Assembly: GCA_963575745.1 (NCBI GenBank)
Contig: CAUYUJ010000359.1
Span: forward strand, 1-64,000
Length of the DNA: 64,000 nucleotides
DNA from: Prorocentrum cordatum
Taxonomy: Eukaryota; Sar; Dinophyceae; Prorocentrales; Prorocentraceae
Reading direction: 5' to 3'
Numbering within the stretch: position 1 is the stretch's first letter; each line of letters opens with the position of its first letter. The notes under the pieces were generated by a model. That model was not told the DNA's origin. It saw only the letters and a list, made by a program, of their open reading frames with translations, and searched no databases. Below are positions 46,855-56,654 of this stretch, piece after piece. Position numbers and translations under genes: made by a program.

Positions 46855-47540
46855 ATGCTTGCGAGCACCACATCGCTTATCGGCACCGCGCAGCCCGCAT
46901 GTGCACCATCGCGCCTGTGTGCACCGCAATGCGTGTATGCACTACAATGCCGACAGTGCGCATGTGCACAAGAAATGTTTGCGAGAGCCTGAAGGTTTGC
47001 AAAACTGCCTGGTGTTGGGAAAGGTGTATTTGTGAATGCAGGGTATAATGACCTTTCTGACGAAAGGGCAGTGGTGTTCGATGCAACGTACACGTGGTTC
47101 AGTACATTGTGCACGCACCCATAGTTGCGCACACAGGCATTACGGCGCACGCAACCATTGCGGCGCACACGCGCGTTCTTGGCATTCTTGTGCACACAAG
47201 CATTGCGCTGCACAAGTGCACCGTGGTGCGCGCGCGTGCATTGTGCCACTCAAAACTCTGGTGGTGCACACAATCATTCCGTCGCACGGGCAGCCGTCAG
47301 GTTCATCGTGGAATGCCCAATCATGGTTGCAAGAACGGAAGCATTGGGGTGAGCATTACGTTCTGGAATTTTGTGGTGCACACAGGCAATGCGCAGCACG
47401 CGGGAAATTGCGAACGCGTGCGCGCGGGCATTTTGGTGCAAGTAGGCGCTCGGGTGCCCACAGGCATAGGAGTGAGCACAGGCATTGCGGCGCGCACAAG
47501 CATTGTGGTGTATTCAAGTATCGTGCGCCGCAGTACTTGG
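46855..47540 (+). repeat. 18-bp repeat GCACACAAGCATTGCGGT
   Basis: Degenerate 18-base units such as GCACGCAACCATTGCGGC, interrupted near 46980-47090 by a non-repetitive patch. A second block is at 47940-48220. On minus the unit gives Cys/Met/Ala-rich frames, which I regard as repeat products. Confidence 0.8.
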
Positions 47541-47939
47541 TTGCACCATCGGAACCTGCAGCACCGCACAGGAGTTAACGAGCCCCTCTCCGTCCCCTTG
47601 CAAAGAGGGAATAGGACACGGAACTGATGATATGCCTCATCTGCCTTTTCTTGACCATGTTGCCACAAGGGAACCATGTTCATTTCTCACTTTCATCTTG
47701 GCCATTTGTCATTTCTTGTCTTGCTCTGTCCCCCTCATCGTCCATATCATCACATCATCTGCCCGTCTGCGCCCTCATTCGCATCATGCTCGCCTGCCTT
47801 ACATCGAACACCGCGCAGTGCAATCGGTAAGTAGTACGGTAACACGTCGCTCAATGCACATCGGCCTCAGGGGCACAACGCGCGGTACCCAGCCTGGCTG
47901 TCAATATCACCCGCGGTCGTAAAATGAGTAGTCACCGAT
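47541..47939. other. unassigned spacer between two 18-bp blocks
   Basis: Lower-GC sequence with CATCTTGGCCATTTGTCATT and ATCATCACATCATC stretches. No gene seen. Confidence 0.4.
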
Positions 47940-48220
47940 ACGGCGCGAACACACACCAACATCGCAGGGCGAGTGTCACAGCGCAGTGCGATAATCCGGC
48001 ATGGCACTGCGCCGTGCGTAACCAATCAATTCTGATTCGCACGTGGATTGCGAGGCACACGCGCATTGTGTCGCGTGCAATAAGTGTGGTTCACACGCGC
48101 ACATGTGACACTGTGTTGCGCACATGCTCCGACGCGCACACATGCACCGAGGTGGGTACACGCACGCACACACACTGTGGTGTATACAAGCACTGCGCCG
48201 TCCCGTGGCCCTGCGGAGAG
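47940..48220 (+). repeat. 18-bp repeat, second block
   Basis: Units such as GCACACGCGCATTGTGTCG and TTCACACGCGCACATGTG, more degenerate than the first block. Confidence 0.7.
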
Positions 48221-48384
48221 CGCCCAGGAATAACACGCCCCCCCCCAAGTCCCTCCAGGGCAAGGGAAAACAAGTACAGCGCGTCAGCACGTTACCTGGG
48301 GTGCACCCAACCCATGTGCAACAAGGGGTCACAGCACTGTACGTCTTGTGTGTTTCGTTGTGTTTCGTTGCGCCGTTTCTGATT

Positions 48385-51060
48385 TCAGTGTTTCATTGTT
48401 TTTCCGTGGCTGTCCGCGTCAGGCAGTTGAAATTGGTGGGGTTGTTTTGCAAGGAAATTCATGTCGTTGCGGCCTTCCAAGGATTCTTTCTTGTGGGGGC
48501 CTGACACAAAGATTCTTATGTAGTGGCCGTTTCAAGAAAGGGCTATGTTTGCAGCAGCCCGACAGACGCACTGCTTTGTTACGGCCTTACACAATGATTA
48601 AATTGCTGGGCGCCGTGCAAAAAAAAAGAGTCCTGATGTGGCGGCCGAAATCCGTACGTGGTGCCCTGACACTTCGGGCGCCTTTCAGGGAAACAGCGAG
48701 GAAAGCAGGGAAACCAATGAAAACTCAGCGAACCAATGACAAACCCAAAACGACTGAACAGTCACATTTTTCAAAACAGAGAAAATAACAACAGTAAGAA
48801 ACGGAACCATTGAAGGCCTATGACAGCACAATGAACCACGGTGAACGCTTGAGGAAACATATGAGAGTATTGCAGCCAACACATTGATACCACGAAAATT
48901 ACACGCAAGCGCCGCAGAACACACACACACACAATGCCAACCACAAGAAACTTAGGAACCACAACCTGTCAGATGCGGTGTAATGCTTCCCTCTGCGTTT
49001 TCATTGCTTTCTTGTTTGTCGGTGCTGGCTGCCGAAGATAATGTGGCTGCCCTGTCACGTTTTTTTGGCGGCGGCCTTACACAAGGATGGTTGATGGCGG
49101 TCGTACGCAAGGATGTGTTCTGTGGTGGCCGTTCCAAAACATGATTCATTTTGCAGCGGCCCTTACAAAAGAATTAGTTGTGCTACGGCGTTACAGGATG
49201 ACTATTTTTGTGGATGGTTTACACACGGGATTTCGTTTGTGGCGACCAGAATGTTTTGTGGTGCCCTGGCACATTTCGGGTGCACTTCTTGACTGAGAAT
49301 GAACACAGCTAAGGTTTTGAAAGCACCAGACATCGGCAAACGTAACACGATTCAGAACAGGCCGTGAACAAACTATGAAGAACCACAGAGAAAGTTTATG
49401 AACACACAGTAGTCCACAGTGAACACTTAAGAAAACATATGAAACACACATGAGACAAACGCGCACTAAAACCATGAGAACGTATGCAGACACGGCGGCA
49501 AACATTGAACACCAAAGGGAATGTGTGACAACACAATATTTGTTCATGTGCTTCCTTGATGTTCAATGTGGTTTCATGGTTGCATTGTTTGGTTTCCTTG
49601 CAAAGGGATTCCTTCTGCGGCGGCCTTAGACAAGGATGTTTTGTCTGACGGCCACATGACAATTTTTTACAGCAGATCTAGAACAGGATTTCTTCCGTTG
49701 CCCTTACATAATGGTTCTTTTTTCGTGGAGGCCTTACAGAAGGATTTCTTGTGTGGCGGCCAGAATCCATTCGTGGTGGCAAATTTCGGATGCCCCATCC
49801 AGAAAAAAAACAAGGAACACAATGAAAATCATGAAGCACACAGCGAACCAATGAAAAGCATTAACGGATTGCGGAATCACAGTGGACAGCAATCCGAACC
49901 ATACATTATCTGCGACAACACAATAAACAACAGTGACCATTTGAAACATACGAAAGCCTTACCAGCAACATCGTAACACAATGCAAACGTATGAAGACAC
50001 TTCAGACAACAGTGAACACCAAAGGAAACCGATGACACCGGACTATACCTTTACATTGTTTTTCATTGTTCGGTGTGTCTTCCTTGCTTTCTTTGCTTTC
50101 CATGGTATGTCTTGTTGCCCGCGGCTGGCTGCAAAACATAGCTGGGCTCCCGTGCATACAGATCTTTTTTCCGGCGGCCCTACGACCGGATTCTTAGCGT
50201 GGCGGGTTTATACCAGAGTTGTGTTTGTGTGTCGGCCTCAGAAACAGTTTTTTATGCAGCGACCATACAAACAGGTTTGTTTTGCTACAGCCGTACAAGT
50301 TGGTTCTGTTCAAAGGAAGTCTTGCAAACGTTTGTTTGTGGCGGTTGGAATCCATGTGTGGTCCCTTGCAAAAAAAAAAAAACAAGACAAACATTGGAGA
50401 GCATGTAAAACACAGCGGGAAACAATTTATCAGCCTGGAACATATCCCTATCCCTATGCTGGGCATCTCCTCATCACGATGCCAATCTTCGGGATTCCCT
50501 TATTTTTTGAGGGCGCATCCCTAAGATTGTCATCGCCTTTTGGCGTGTCAATCTAATGGGCAGGGATAAGTTCGAGGCTGGTAAACAATGACACACATAA
50601 TCACATCACGAAGATACAATGTTGAAAAACCATTCGGAACCACAGAAAAGGTAGGACAACAATGTAAACCACAGAGAACAGCGATTATACCCAATGGAGC
50701 TCACATGGGAATCAAAACAAGAAAGACAACACAATAATACAGCAACCGCTCATACAACAACAGCACGTGAACACACACAACATATACACCGACCGCCATA
50801 TTCGTATGTTCATTGTTTTCCATTGGATTCTGCAGCTGACTGCCGAACATTGCTGGGCTGCCCTGCACAGGGATCCCTTGATGTGGCGGCCGTACCTGAA
50901 CATTTCCTTGGTGTCGGATGTGCAAAAGGATTTGTTGTGTAGTGGCATTACAGAAGAAGTCCTTTGCGACAGCCTTGCAGAAGAATTCTTTTCATCGCGA
51001 CGTTACACTAATATTGCTCGTATGGTTGCCTTAGAGAAGAAGTCCTCTCGTGGCGACTGA
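48385..51060 (+). repeat. higher-order repeat of five units, 0.5-0.75 kb each
   Basis: Each unit starts with TTTTCATTGYTTT..., then a CGGCTGGCTGC.AAACATAGC-like or AAGATAATG block. It continues with several 35-40-base sub-units of GCGGCCTTACACAAGGATTC, then a CGGGTGC-like block and an A-rich tail with ATGAACACACAGTGAACCA-type sequence. Starts lie near 48385, 49005, 49555, 50055 and 50810. Unit 4 is longer because element J copy 2 is inserted. Lower GC than the rest of the window. No coding evidence. Confidence 0.75.
50428..50582 (+). mobile_element. element J, copy 2, inserted in the higher-order repeat
   Basis: TATCAGCCTGGAACATATCC at the left and GGATAAGTTCGAGGCTGGT at the right are inverted (about 23 bp). 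AAACAATT at 50420-50427 and AAACAATG at 50583-50590 (7 of 8) flank it. 155 bp. Confidence 0.85.
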
Positions 51061-51069
51061 ATGTCACCT

Positions 51070-51346
51070 TAGACGTTTGGGAAGCAAAAAGAAACCCGAG
51101 GACAGGTGGGAGGACAGGTGGGAGGAGGGAGAGGGACGCGGAGAAGAAGGGGGAGTAGCAGGAGGACGAGGCGATTGCAGTGAGGTCGTCGGATTTTATC
51201 TCGAGGGATCATTCGGGTTCCGATGGGATCGTTCGGATTCTTTTTGAGAGTTTTGAGGCTTTATGAGTTCGGAGGCCTTTTTGTTAGGATGTTTCTAGGG
51301 ATCCGCAGGGACCCTCAGGAAGCCTTCAGGATTCCGTGTGACATCG
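51070..51346. other. unassigned, with GGACAGGTGGGA and ATTCGGGTTCC motifs
   Basis: Short tandem GAGGACAGGTGG near 51100 and loose GATCGTTCGGATTC units near 51205. No gene. Confidence 0.4.
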
Positions 51347-51691
51347 TCAGGCAGGTTCTTGATGTTTGATGGCATCCTTATGGTGTTCCTTGCATGTGGA
51401 GGTTTGAAGAGGGAATCGCCATGACTTCTTCAGGACTGCCGAGGAAGTCGCCAGGGCCGCAGGAGCAGCAATGATGACAAACTGCGTCCCCGCCCGCCGG
51501 GCAGCGGTGTGCCCGCCGGCCAGCTTCGCCAGAGAGGCGTTGAGGGCGTCTGTCTCGTATACAGTTGCGGAGCCTCTCTTTTGCAGGCCCCTTCCGGGGC
51601 CGTTCGGAGGCTGAGCAGGAGTTGCAGCCAGCTGGAGCTGGGGGTTCTCAGGCAGCACTGGTTTCTGCCAGCAGCTGGAAGGGGGGGGCAT
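51347..51691 (-). CDS. candidate terminal exon, 114 codons, minus strand
   Basis: The minus frame reads ENPQLQLAATPAQPPNGPGR, SATVYETDALNASLAKLAGG, HTAARRAGTQFVIIAAPAAL and ATSSAVLKKSWRFPLQTS, with a stop at 51347. About 65% of third positions are G/C. The plus strand is also open across 51395-51617 (DFFRTAEEVARAAGAAMMTN). The minus call rests on length and composition only. No family is recognised. Confidence 0.33.
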   Translation of the reverse strand: MPPPSSCWQKPVLPENPQLQLAATPAQPPNGPGRGLQKRGSATVYETDALNASLAKLAGGHTAARRAGTQFVIIAAPAALATSSAVLKKSWRFPLQTSTCKEHHKDAIKHQEPA

Positions 51692-52064
51692 GTTCGAGGT
51701 CCTGGGTTCGAGGATGTTTCTTGTTGTTTTTACATTTTTATTCTTTTGGGGGGCCGCTCTCGTGCCCCAGGACGGTCAGAAACGGATCCTGGGGGGTCCG
51801 GGGGGTTATTTTGAGCGGATTTGGCTTCATCCCCCCTCCTGGCAAGTTTTTTGCGGCGTGCCTCGCGGAAGGCCCCCCATGCGGCAGTGCAGGGCAGTCC
51901 AAGAAGAGGACGACGATGACGGTGACCACGATGGTGTGTGCGCGGGGGGGGGCGGGCGGTTGCATTTTTCGCGGGACAGAGGCCTCCAGCGTCAGCGTTA
52001 GGCGGACGACACCGCCGCCGACGCCAGCCGACGCTGGCGGCGGCTTCGTCGGATCAGCCAGGCC
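51692..52064 (+). other. unassigned, holds the empty site of A copy 7
   Basis: A + frame (GYFERIWLHPPSWQVFCGVP, then VQEEDDDDGDHDG) is open to 52001, with other frames also open. GACGCCAGCCGACGCTGGCG at 52019-52038 is the uninterrupted counterpart of the A copy 7 target. Confidence 0.4.
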
Positions 52065-52160
52065 GCCGGATCTTGCAGGATCTTGCAGGGCTAGGGGTGC
52101 ACCGGCCCGGGTGAGGGCGCAGGAGCCTGCAGGACCTTGCAGTATTTTGCAAGTCCCGAC
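52065..52160 (+). repeat. dispersed repeat R, copy 3
   Basis: GGATCTTGCAGGATCTTGCA and CGCAGGAGCCTGCAGGACC, diverged from the other R copies. Confidence 0.6.
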
Positions 52161-52226
52161 TCCACGGAGAGGAGGACGACGACGGCGACGACGGTGTGTG
52201 CGGGGGGTGGCGGTTGCGGTAGCATT

Positions 52227-52396
52227 TTCCACCACTCACCAAACCACCCCAACCCAACCCGAAAGCCTCAATTTGCCCTCCATTCCTAGTGCGGGGGGTG
52301 GGGCGGGGATCAGTGAAGAAACACAGATGGAGCCCGTAACCCCCCCAATCCGAAATTCGGGTCTCTGGGTAGGGTTGGGGTGATCTGGTAGGTAGT
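52227..52396 (+). mobile_element. element K, copy 2
   Basis: ACCAAACCACCCCAACCCAA at the left, inverse of TAGGGTTGGGGTGATCTGGT at the right. Interior CCCTCCATTCCTAGTGCGGG, matching copy 1 at 26896. Confidence 0.75.
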
Positions 52397-52477
52397 CGCT
52401 CCGGGGGACGCAGGCCGCCAGCGCCAGCGTCAGGCCGACGACGCCGACGCCGCTGCCGACGCCGGCCGACGCTGGCC

Positions 52478-52982
52478 TTACGTCGGGCACGTCCCTCTAC
52501 AGGAGGCATATTCTAAAATAGTTGTTAAAATAGTCTGGGACGATTTTTTTATTATTGGAGAGGCCTGACGGCCGGTGCCGCCGACCCTGATCGAAAGGGC
52601 TAGGAGTGGGGGGAGGAAGCGGAAGAGGAGGAGGAGGAGAAGGAGGAGCAGCAGGAGGAGGAGGAGGAGGAGGAGGAGGAGGAAGTGCATCCTTTGTGTG
52701 CCCGCTCGAAGAAAGTGCGCCCCGGGAGTGTGATATTCTGACTTGGGACGTGCTCCCGGAAGAGGAAGAAGTGCATCTCGGGCGTGCCCGCTCGAGGAAA
52801 ATGCGCCCTAGGGGGGGGGTATTTTGACTCGGGGCCCGCTCCCGGGACGCCTCTGCGGGAGGAGGAGGAGGAGGAGGAGGAGGAGGAGGCTGGGACGTTT
52901 TTTTTTGTTGTTTCTATTATTTTGGAATTGTTCATAAGAAATCTTTCCCAACTCCGCATGAAGGAGGACATGCCCGACCCAA
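52478..52982 (+). mobile_element. element A, copy 7, with target duplication and empty site
   Basis: TTACGTCGGGCACGTCCCTC to GGACATGCCCGACCCAA, enlarged to 505 bp by GGA tracts and a duplicated GAGGAAGAAGTGCATC/GGAAGTGCATCC block. CGCTGGCC at 52470-52477 and CGCTGGCG at 52983-52990 flank it (7 of 8). The uninterrupted site CCGACGCTGGCGGCGGCTTC is at 52027-52046. Confidence 0.87.
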
Positions 52983-53217
52983 CGCTGGCGGCAGCTTCGC
53001 CGACGGACCGCGCCGCCGGCAGCGCGGGGCGGTGGCTCGGCGGCACCGTCGGCCGCGGACCCGCGCGCCCGCCCCCGAGGCGCGCGGCCGCGCGGAGCTC
53101 GCGCGCGCCGGCGGGGCCGCGCTGAGCCCGGCGCGGTCGGAGCCGAGCCTGGCGTTGGCGCGGCCGAGGAGGCGCAGCGACAGCGAGGCCGCGGGCGGGG
53201 ATCATCGAGAGTGAGGG
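52983..53217 (+). CDS. weak candidate exon, Ala/Arg-rich
   Basis: One + frame ends AELARAGGAALSPARSEPSL, ALARPRRRSDSEAAGGDHRE and TGA at 53213. Another reads AAASPTDRAAGSAGRWLGG. Very GC-rich, so third-position bias is weak evidence. It follows directly on the A element. Confidence 0.22.
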
Positions 53218-53454
53218 AACCCCTAACCCTGATAACTCACGCAGTGAAGACGTGGCCTCGCTGAGGTCCCCGTCTTGTTGCACTAGTGATCACACATATG
53301 GGCGATTTGGTTCGATACAGCTGCAGAAAATATCCCCTATCCCTAATTTTCTTGGCCCTCCTAACTTCAGTCTCCTTCCAAAGGGTTAGGGGTCCTTGCT
53401 CGGTTCATCAGGGAAGGGCCGCCGCCTGGCAGTCGAAAGCGAGAAAAAACGCCA
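53218..53454. other. unassigned
   Basis: Mixed sequence with CCCTAACCCTGATAAC and TATCCCCTATCCCTAA, which recall but do not constitute telomeric repeats. No gene. Confidence 0.4.
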
Positions 53455-53612
53455 CAAAACATAAACTTGTTGCGCTCCGCGCGGATTCCTCTGATCCGCG
53501 CTGGCCCCCCCGGCGGCGCCACCTGCGCCCGCCCCTGGCTCGCCCCTCGCGCCAGGGAGGGGGCCCAGAGCAGATCCAAGGCGCAGAGCGGCAAAAGTTT
53601 ATGTTTATGGTG
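53455..53612 (+). mobile_element. foldback element L, copy 7, best preserved
   Basis: AACATAAACTTGTTGCGCTC and CGCGCGGATTCCTCTGATCC are inverted at AGAGCAGATCCAAGGCGC and GCGGCAAAAGTTTATGTTT. About 50-bp arms with a GGCGGCGCCACC loop. Confidence 0.75.
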
Positions 53613-53668
53613 TTTTTCTTCTTCTAGCTAGAGCTGCTTGATGGAAGTACGCTGCAGTCGGACCGAGG

Positions 53669-53850
53669 TAAACAGTGGAGACCCATGCCACGAGACACCT
53701 TGCTTGCCTCCAGGGTGCCCTGGGCTTCTTGGGTTTCGATGGCCTTGCCAGGGAGAGCGTCACGTTCCCACACCACAAATCGATGGACGCCCTGGGGTCT
53801 CAGGGTTGGGTTTCTTGTGGAAGGTTTCTTGTGGTCGAGCTCCTACCGTA
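53669..53850 (+). mobile_element. element D, copy 4
   Basis: TAAACAGTGGAGACCCATGC to GTGGTCGAGCTCCTACCGTA, core CTTGCCTCCAGGGTGCC and CCCTGGGGTCTCAGGGTTG. Confidence 0.75.
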
Positions 53851-54699
53851 AGGTCAAGGTCGGTTCGGGGAGGGTACCCTAAGCTTCTTCGTGTTTGTTG
53901 GATGTTTGTGTGCATCCTGGGGAGGGTACGTAAACCCTTGGATGTTCTGTCTGTTTTGGCCGCGTAGGGTCTCGTGTTCTTGAAGGATATTATTCTGGCC
54001 TAGGTCCGACTAGGTTCATGCGGCGATGGCGCGCGCTGGCGACGCCGGCGAAGGCGTTCGAGGTTGAATCTTCTGCAACGAGGAAGCACGGAGGGACACG
54101 GTGACGCCATTGGGGCCGACAGAATTCAATATTGAACGATCGGGGCCGCGATCGATTCAAGTTTGAACGATCGACGTGGTGTCAAACACTTTTGCGCGCG
54201 CCGACGCCGCGCGAACCTACCGTAGGCATCTGGCATCATCGAAGAAGGGCGTCTGCTTGATGGGAGTAGGCGTCTGCTAGAGCTGCTTGCTTGATGGGGC
54301 CATGTGATATTTTTCGGGTCGCTGCGAGGTCGCATGGTGGCCATGTGGTCCGTGGCCCCCCTGCCGCCCTTCCGATGTCCGCGGCGGGCCAACTTTGGTT
54401 GGGCGGTTGGGGGATGGGTGGGCAGTACTGGGTCTTCCCGTCATTTTTTTTCTGGATGCTTGGGCAATGGGGGCGCGCACAGGGCTGGACCTAAACGCTG
54501 TTTTGCTGGACTTCGGCTGCGTTTCATCTTTTTCGTTTTGGGAGGGAGGTACAGGAGAACAGGTAGAGCAAAACGAATACAAAACGAACGCAAAACGAAA
54601 ACAACGTTTTAGGCCCAGCCCTGATGGGGACGCACATAAAAAAGAAACATCTGCTTTTCGTCAGGGTGCCCTGGGTGTCTTCGCTTCGCGCGCAGCGCG
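53851..54699. other. unassigned
   Basis: About 850 bases of moderate GC. GACGAAACGAATACAAAACGAA-type A-rich stretch near 54570. Open frames on both strands at 54277-54612. No gene supported. Confidence 0.35.
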
Positions 54700-55440
54700 G
54701 TGACTCACTGGGCTGCGTTCAGAGTGCTCCAGGTTTCCCCTCGGGTTCCTCTCGCGCTCGGGTCTTCATGGCTGTGCTTGTATGTCGGGCATGTCCCTCT
54801 ACACGAGGAATCTCCAAAAATAGTCAAAACGTATTCTGGGGACGATTCTTTTTGTTCGTTCCCACATCCGCCTGTAGGAGGACACGCCCGACCTCACTAT
54901 GCTTCTTTCAAGAGTTTCCTGCGACCGCGTCCGCACGGTAAGATCTGTGCCGCATGTTTCCCACATCGGTCGGGAAGCTTACGCGGGAATGTCGGCGCAG
55001 TCGACCCCGACATCGGGCGGGAAGCTTACGCGGGAATGCCGGCGCAGTCGACACCGTTTTCGTCCGCCGTTCACCCGGCGACGAGGCCCGTGGGGAGGCG
55101 ACGGCCGGCTGCCAGACGCGCCTTTGTCCAAACCCAGACATTGAGATCCAGGCGTTTTGGCGATCTGTTTCCAAATTGGTCGGAGGTGGATAGACCTCCT
55201 ACGCTGACACGTCGATTAAGGAATTGGCCGTTTTCGGTTCGCGAGAGGGCCTCGCGGCCGTCATTTCTGCAGGTCCAGGTCCGTCGGTTTCGGTTCCAGG
55301 CCGTTTTCACTAAGGGGAGGTTTACTGAAGGGAGGTTTGTCCTTCGCCGAACTGGGCGATCGCCCCCATGTCCAGGCCTTGGGACCACCACAGATCGATC
55401 CAGCTCGAAACATGTCGCAGAAAGATGGGTCTGGGGTTGA
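54700..55440 (+). CDS. 246-codon open frame crossing elements A8 and C3
   Basis: The + frame starts near MTHWAAFRVLQVSPRVPLAL and stays open through A copy 8, a short tandem repeat and C copy 3. It ends KHVAERWVWG with a stop just inside A copy 9. If C3 is excised with one target copy, a different frame joins NPDIEIQAFWRSVSKL to GDRPHVQALGPPQIDPARN. Neither product is recognised. It may be a gene with element-derived introns, or a decayed gene with insertions. Confidence 0.28.
   Translation: MTHWAAFRVLQVSPRVPLALGSSWLCLYVGHVPLHEESPKIVKTYSGDDSFCSFPHPPVGGHARPHYASFKSFLRPRPHGKICAACFPHRSGSLRGNVGAVDPDIGREAYAGMPAQSTPFSSAVHPATRPVGRRRPAARRAFVQTQTLRSRRFGDLFPNWSEVDRPPTLTRRLRNWPFSVRERASRPSFLQVQVRRFRFQAVFTKGRFTEGRFVLRRTGRSPPCPGLGTTTDRSSSKHVAERWVWG
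54780..54896 (+). mobile_element. element A, copy 8, with target duplication
   Basis: GTATGTCGGGCATGTCCCTC to GGACACGCCCGACCTCA, 117 bp, the shortest A copy. CTGTGCTT at 54772-54779 and CTATGCTT at 54897-54904 (7 of 8). Core CAAAAATAGTCAAAACG and TCTGGGGACGA. Confidence 0.87.
54967..55057 (+). repeat. two-unit 45-bp tandem repeat
   Basis: CGGGAAGCTTACGCGGGAAT and GGCGCAGTCGACMCCG repeated twice. 45 is a multiple of 3, so a frame through it is preserved. Confidence 0.85.
55180..55347 (+). mobile_element. element C, copy 3, with target duplication
   Basis: TCGGAGGTGGATAGACCTCC to GGAGGTTTGTCCTTCGC, with CAAATTGG at 55172-55179 and CGAACTGG at 55348-55355 (6 of 8). Core ACACGTCGATTAAGGAATTG. 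Confidence 0.78.
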
Positions 55441-55596
55441 CTCGGGCGTGTCCCTCTACAGGAGGAAAATTCAAAAATATTCAAAATAGTCTGGAGACGG
55501 TGCTTCGACTAGTTCTGGCTATTTTTTGTGGTAGTGTCTCGGCAAGTTTCAATGTTTCGTCCAAAATCCGCCTGTAGGAGTACGTGCCCGATTTCA
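55437..55596 (+). mobile_element. element A, copy 9, exact 8-bp target duplication
   Basis: TTGACTCGGGCGTGTCCCTC to GTACGTGCCCGATTTCA, 160 bp, flanked by exact GTCTGGGG at 55429-55436 and 55597-55604. Element plus one duplication is 168 bp, a multiple of 3. AG is created at the right edge (TTTCA|G). Confidence 0.92.
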
Positions 55597-55787
55597 GTCT
55601 GGGGCTCCCGCTGTGATTTTCCGCTGGAGTTCCACTCCTTCGCCGTGCCTGCTCCCCGGGGAACCCGCCCCGCGCCGCTCGTCCTGGAGAGCGCCTTCAC
55701 CGCTCGCCACGGCTGGGCCATCCCCGAAAAACTGTTGATCGGAGTGCACCCCCCAGGCGAATCATCCCCGAGCGAGTTCCACTACTC
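55597..55787 (+). CDS. candidate exon between elements A9 and A10
   Basis: The + frame reads DFPLEFHSFAVPAPRGTRP, LVLESAFTARHGWAIPEKL and LIGVHPPGESSPSEFHYS up to A copy 10. Third positions are mostly G/C, and the frame is the one that continues the open frame upstream of A9 once that element is removed. A second + frame (APAVIFRWSSTPSPCLLPGE) is open to about 55730. No family is recognised. Confidence 0.38.
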
Positions 55788-55961
55788 TTACGTCGCGTTC
55801 TTACGTTGGGCAAGCGCTCCACAGGAGGAGGATTCAAAAATAGTCTAATCATAGTCTGGGGACGAGTTGGTTTCACTGTTTTGACTATTTTTGAATATGT
55901 GTTTGACTATCTTTCATGTTTCCTCCTGCATCCGGCCTGTAGAAGGACATGCCCGACCTAA
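55788..55961 (+). mobile_element. element A, copy 10, exact 8-bp target duplication
   Basis: Ends GGACATGCCCGACCTAA. The left end is partly duplicated (TTACGTCGCGTTC then TTACGTTGGGCAAGCG). CACTACTC at 55780-55787 and 55962-55969 is exact. Core AATAGTCTAATCATAGTCTG and GGGGACGAG. Confidence 0.9.
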
Positions 55962-55964
55962 CAC

Positions 55965-56170
55965 TACTCGCAAAGTGCCCACTCCCAAACGTCAGAAGTA
56001 CAGGAGAACGTGTCTTCCTACATGTAATGGATCGTAAATCCTTCGCCGCGGCTTCAGGCCATGTTCGAGTAGTTTTTTCCTTGCGATTCGTGGAGCGCGC
56101 TTGTCCAGAGAGGTGGTCCTGGCCCAGGACCTCTCCTGGGTTTTTCTTTGATCGCAAGCGCACCAGGAGA
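55965..56170 (+). repeat. dispersed repeat U, copy 2
   Basis: TACTCGCAAAGTGCCCACTC, GTAATGGATCGTAAATCC, CATGTTCGAGTAG and GGAGCGCGCTTGTCCAG, matching 34600-34820. Element A copy 10 inserted at its left edge. Confidence 0.65.
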
Positions 56171-56654
56171 CGCCGGACGCCGTCCAAAGGTCGCAGCAGG
56201 CGGGCTACGAGCGAATTGCGCACCAGTGGGGGGAGGGAGGCCACGAGAGGACAACGGAGGGAGGAACAAACAGAAGGCGGGCCTCGCTGCCCTTCCCCTG
56301 GGGTGCGCCACGATCAGAATCTTCGAGGAGAGTTTTCGGCGTGGCGTGTGCTCGGTCTCTCGTGGCCCTGCGCCGGGCCGGCGACGGGCCACCGGAGGCC
56401 GGAGATTCCTGCCCAGGGCTCTTGGGAGCAGCCATGTTCGGAGGCGGGGAAATCACAACGGGCGCTTTTGGTGTGCTTACGGCCTCGAGGGTTGCCCTCA
56501 TCGGGCCGGCGGAACCGTGAAGCAATCTACTTCGGGGCGAAAGCCGGGTCCTCAGGAGCGAGTTGAGACCTCCAGGTTTCCAGGAGCTGTGAAAAAATGT
56601 GACACGTCGGGGGCCTGGGAACCTTTCTATATCCACTGCCTCGCGGGTTCGTTC
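56171..56654. other. unassigned
   Basis: GC-rich with open frames on both strands (plus 56148-56993, minus 56205-56789). No coding pattern strong enough to call. Confidence 0.3.

Noticed and set aside
46713-47287. Cys-rich small proteins on the minus strand
   Set aside because: The Cys/Met/Ala pattern follows the 18-bp repeat exactly, and no signal peptide or stable spacing beyond the repeat is visible.
53218-53360. Telomere-like repeat (CCCTAACCC, CCCCTATCCCTAA)
   Set aside because: Only two or three imperfect units in interior position. Not a telomere or clear interstitial array.
55180-55347. Element C3 as a precise GT-AG intron
   Set aside because: A GT is available at the left edge (TTG|GTCGG), but no AG lies at the right edge that would rejoin the flanks exactly. 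It remains an insertion without demonstrated splicing.
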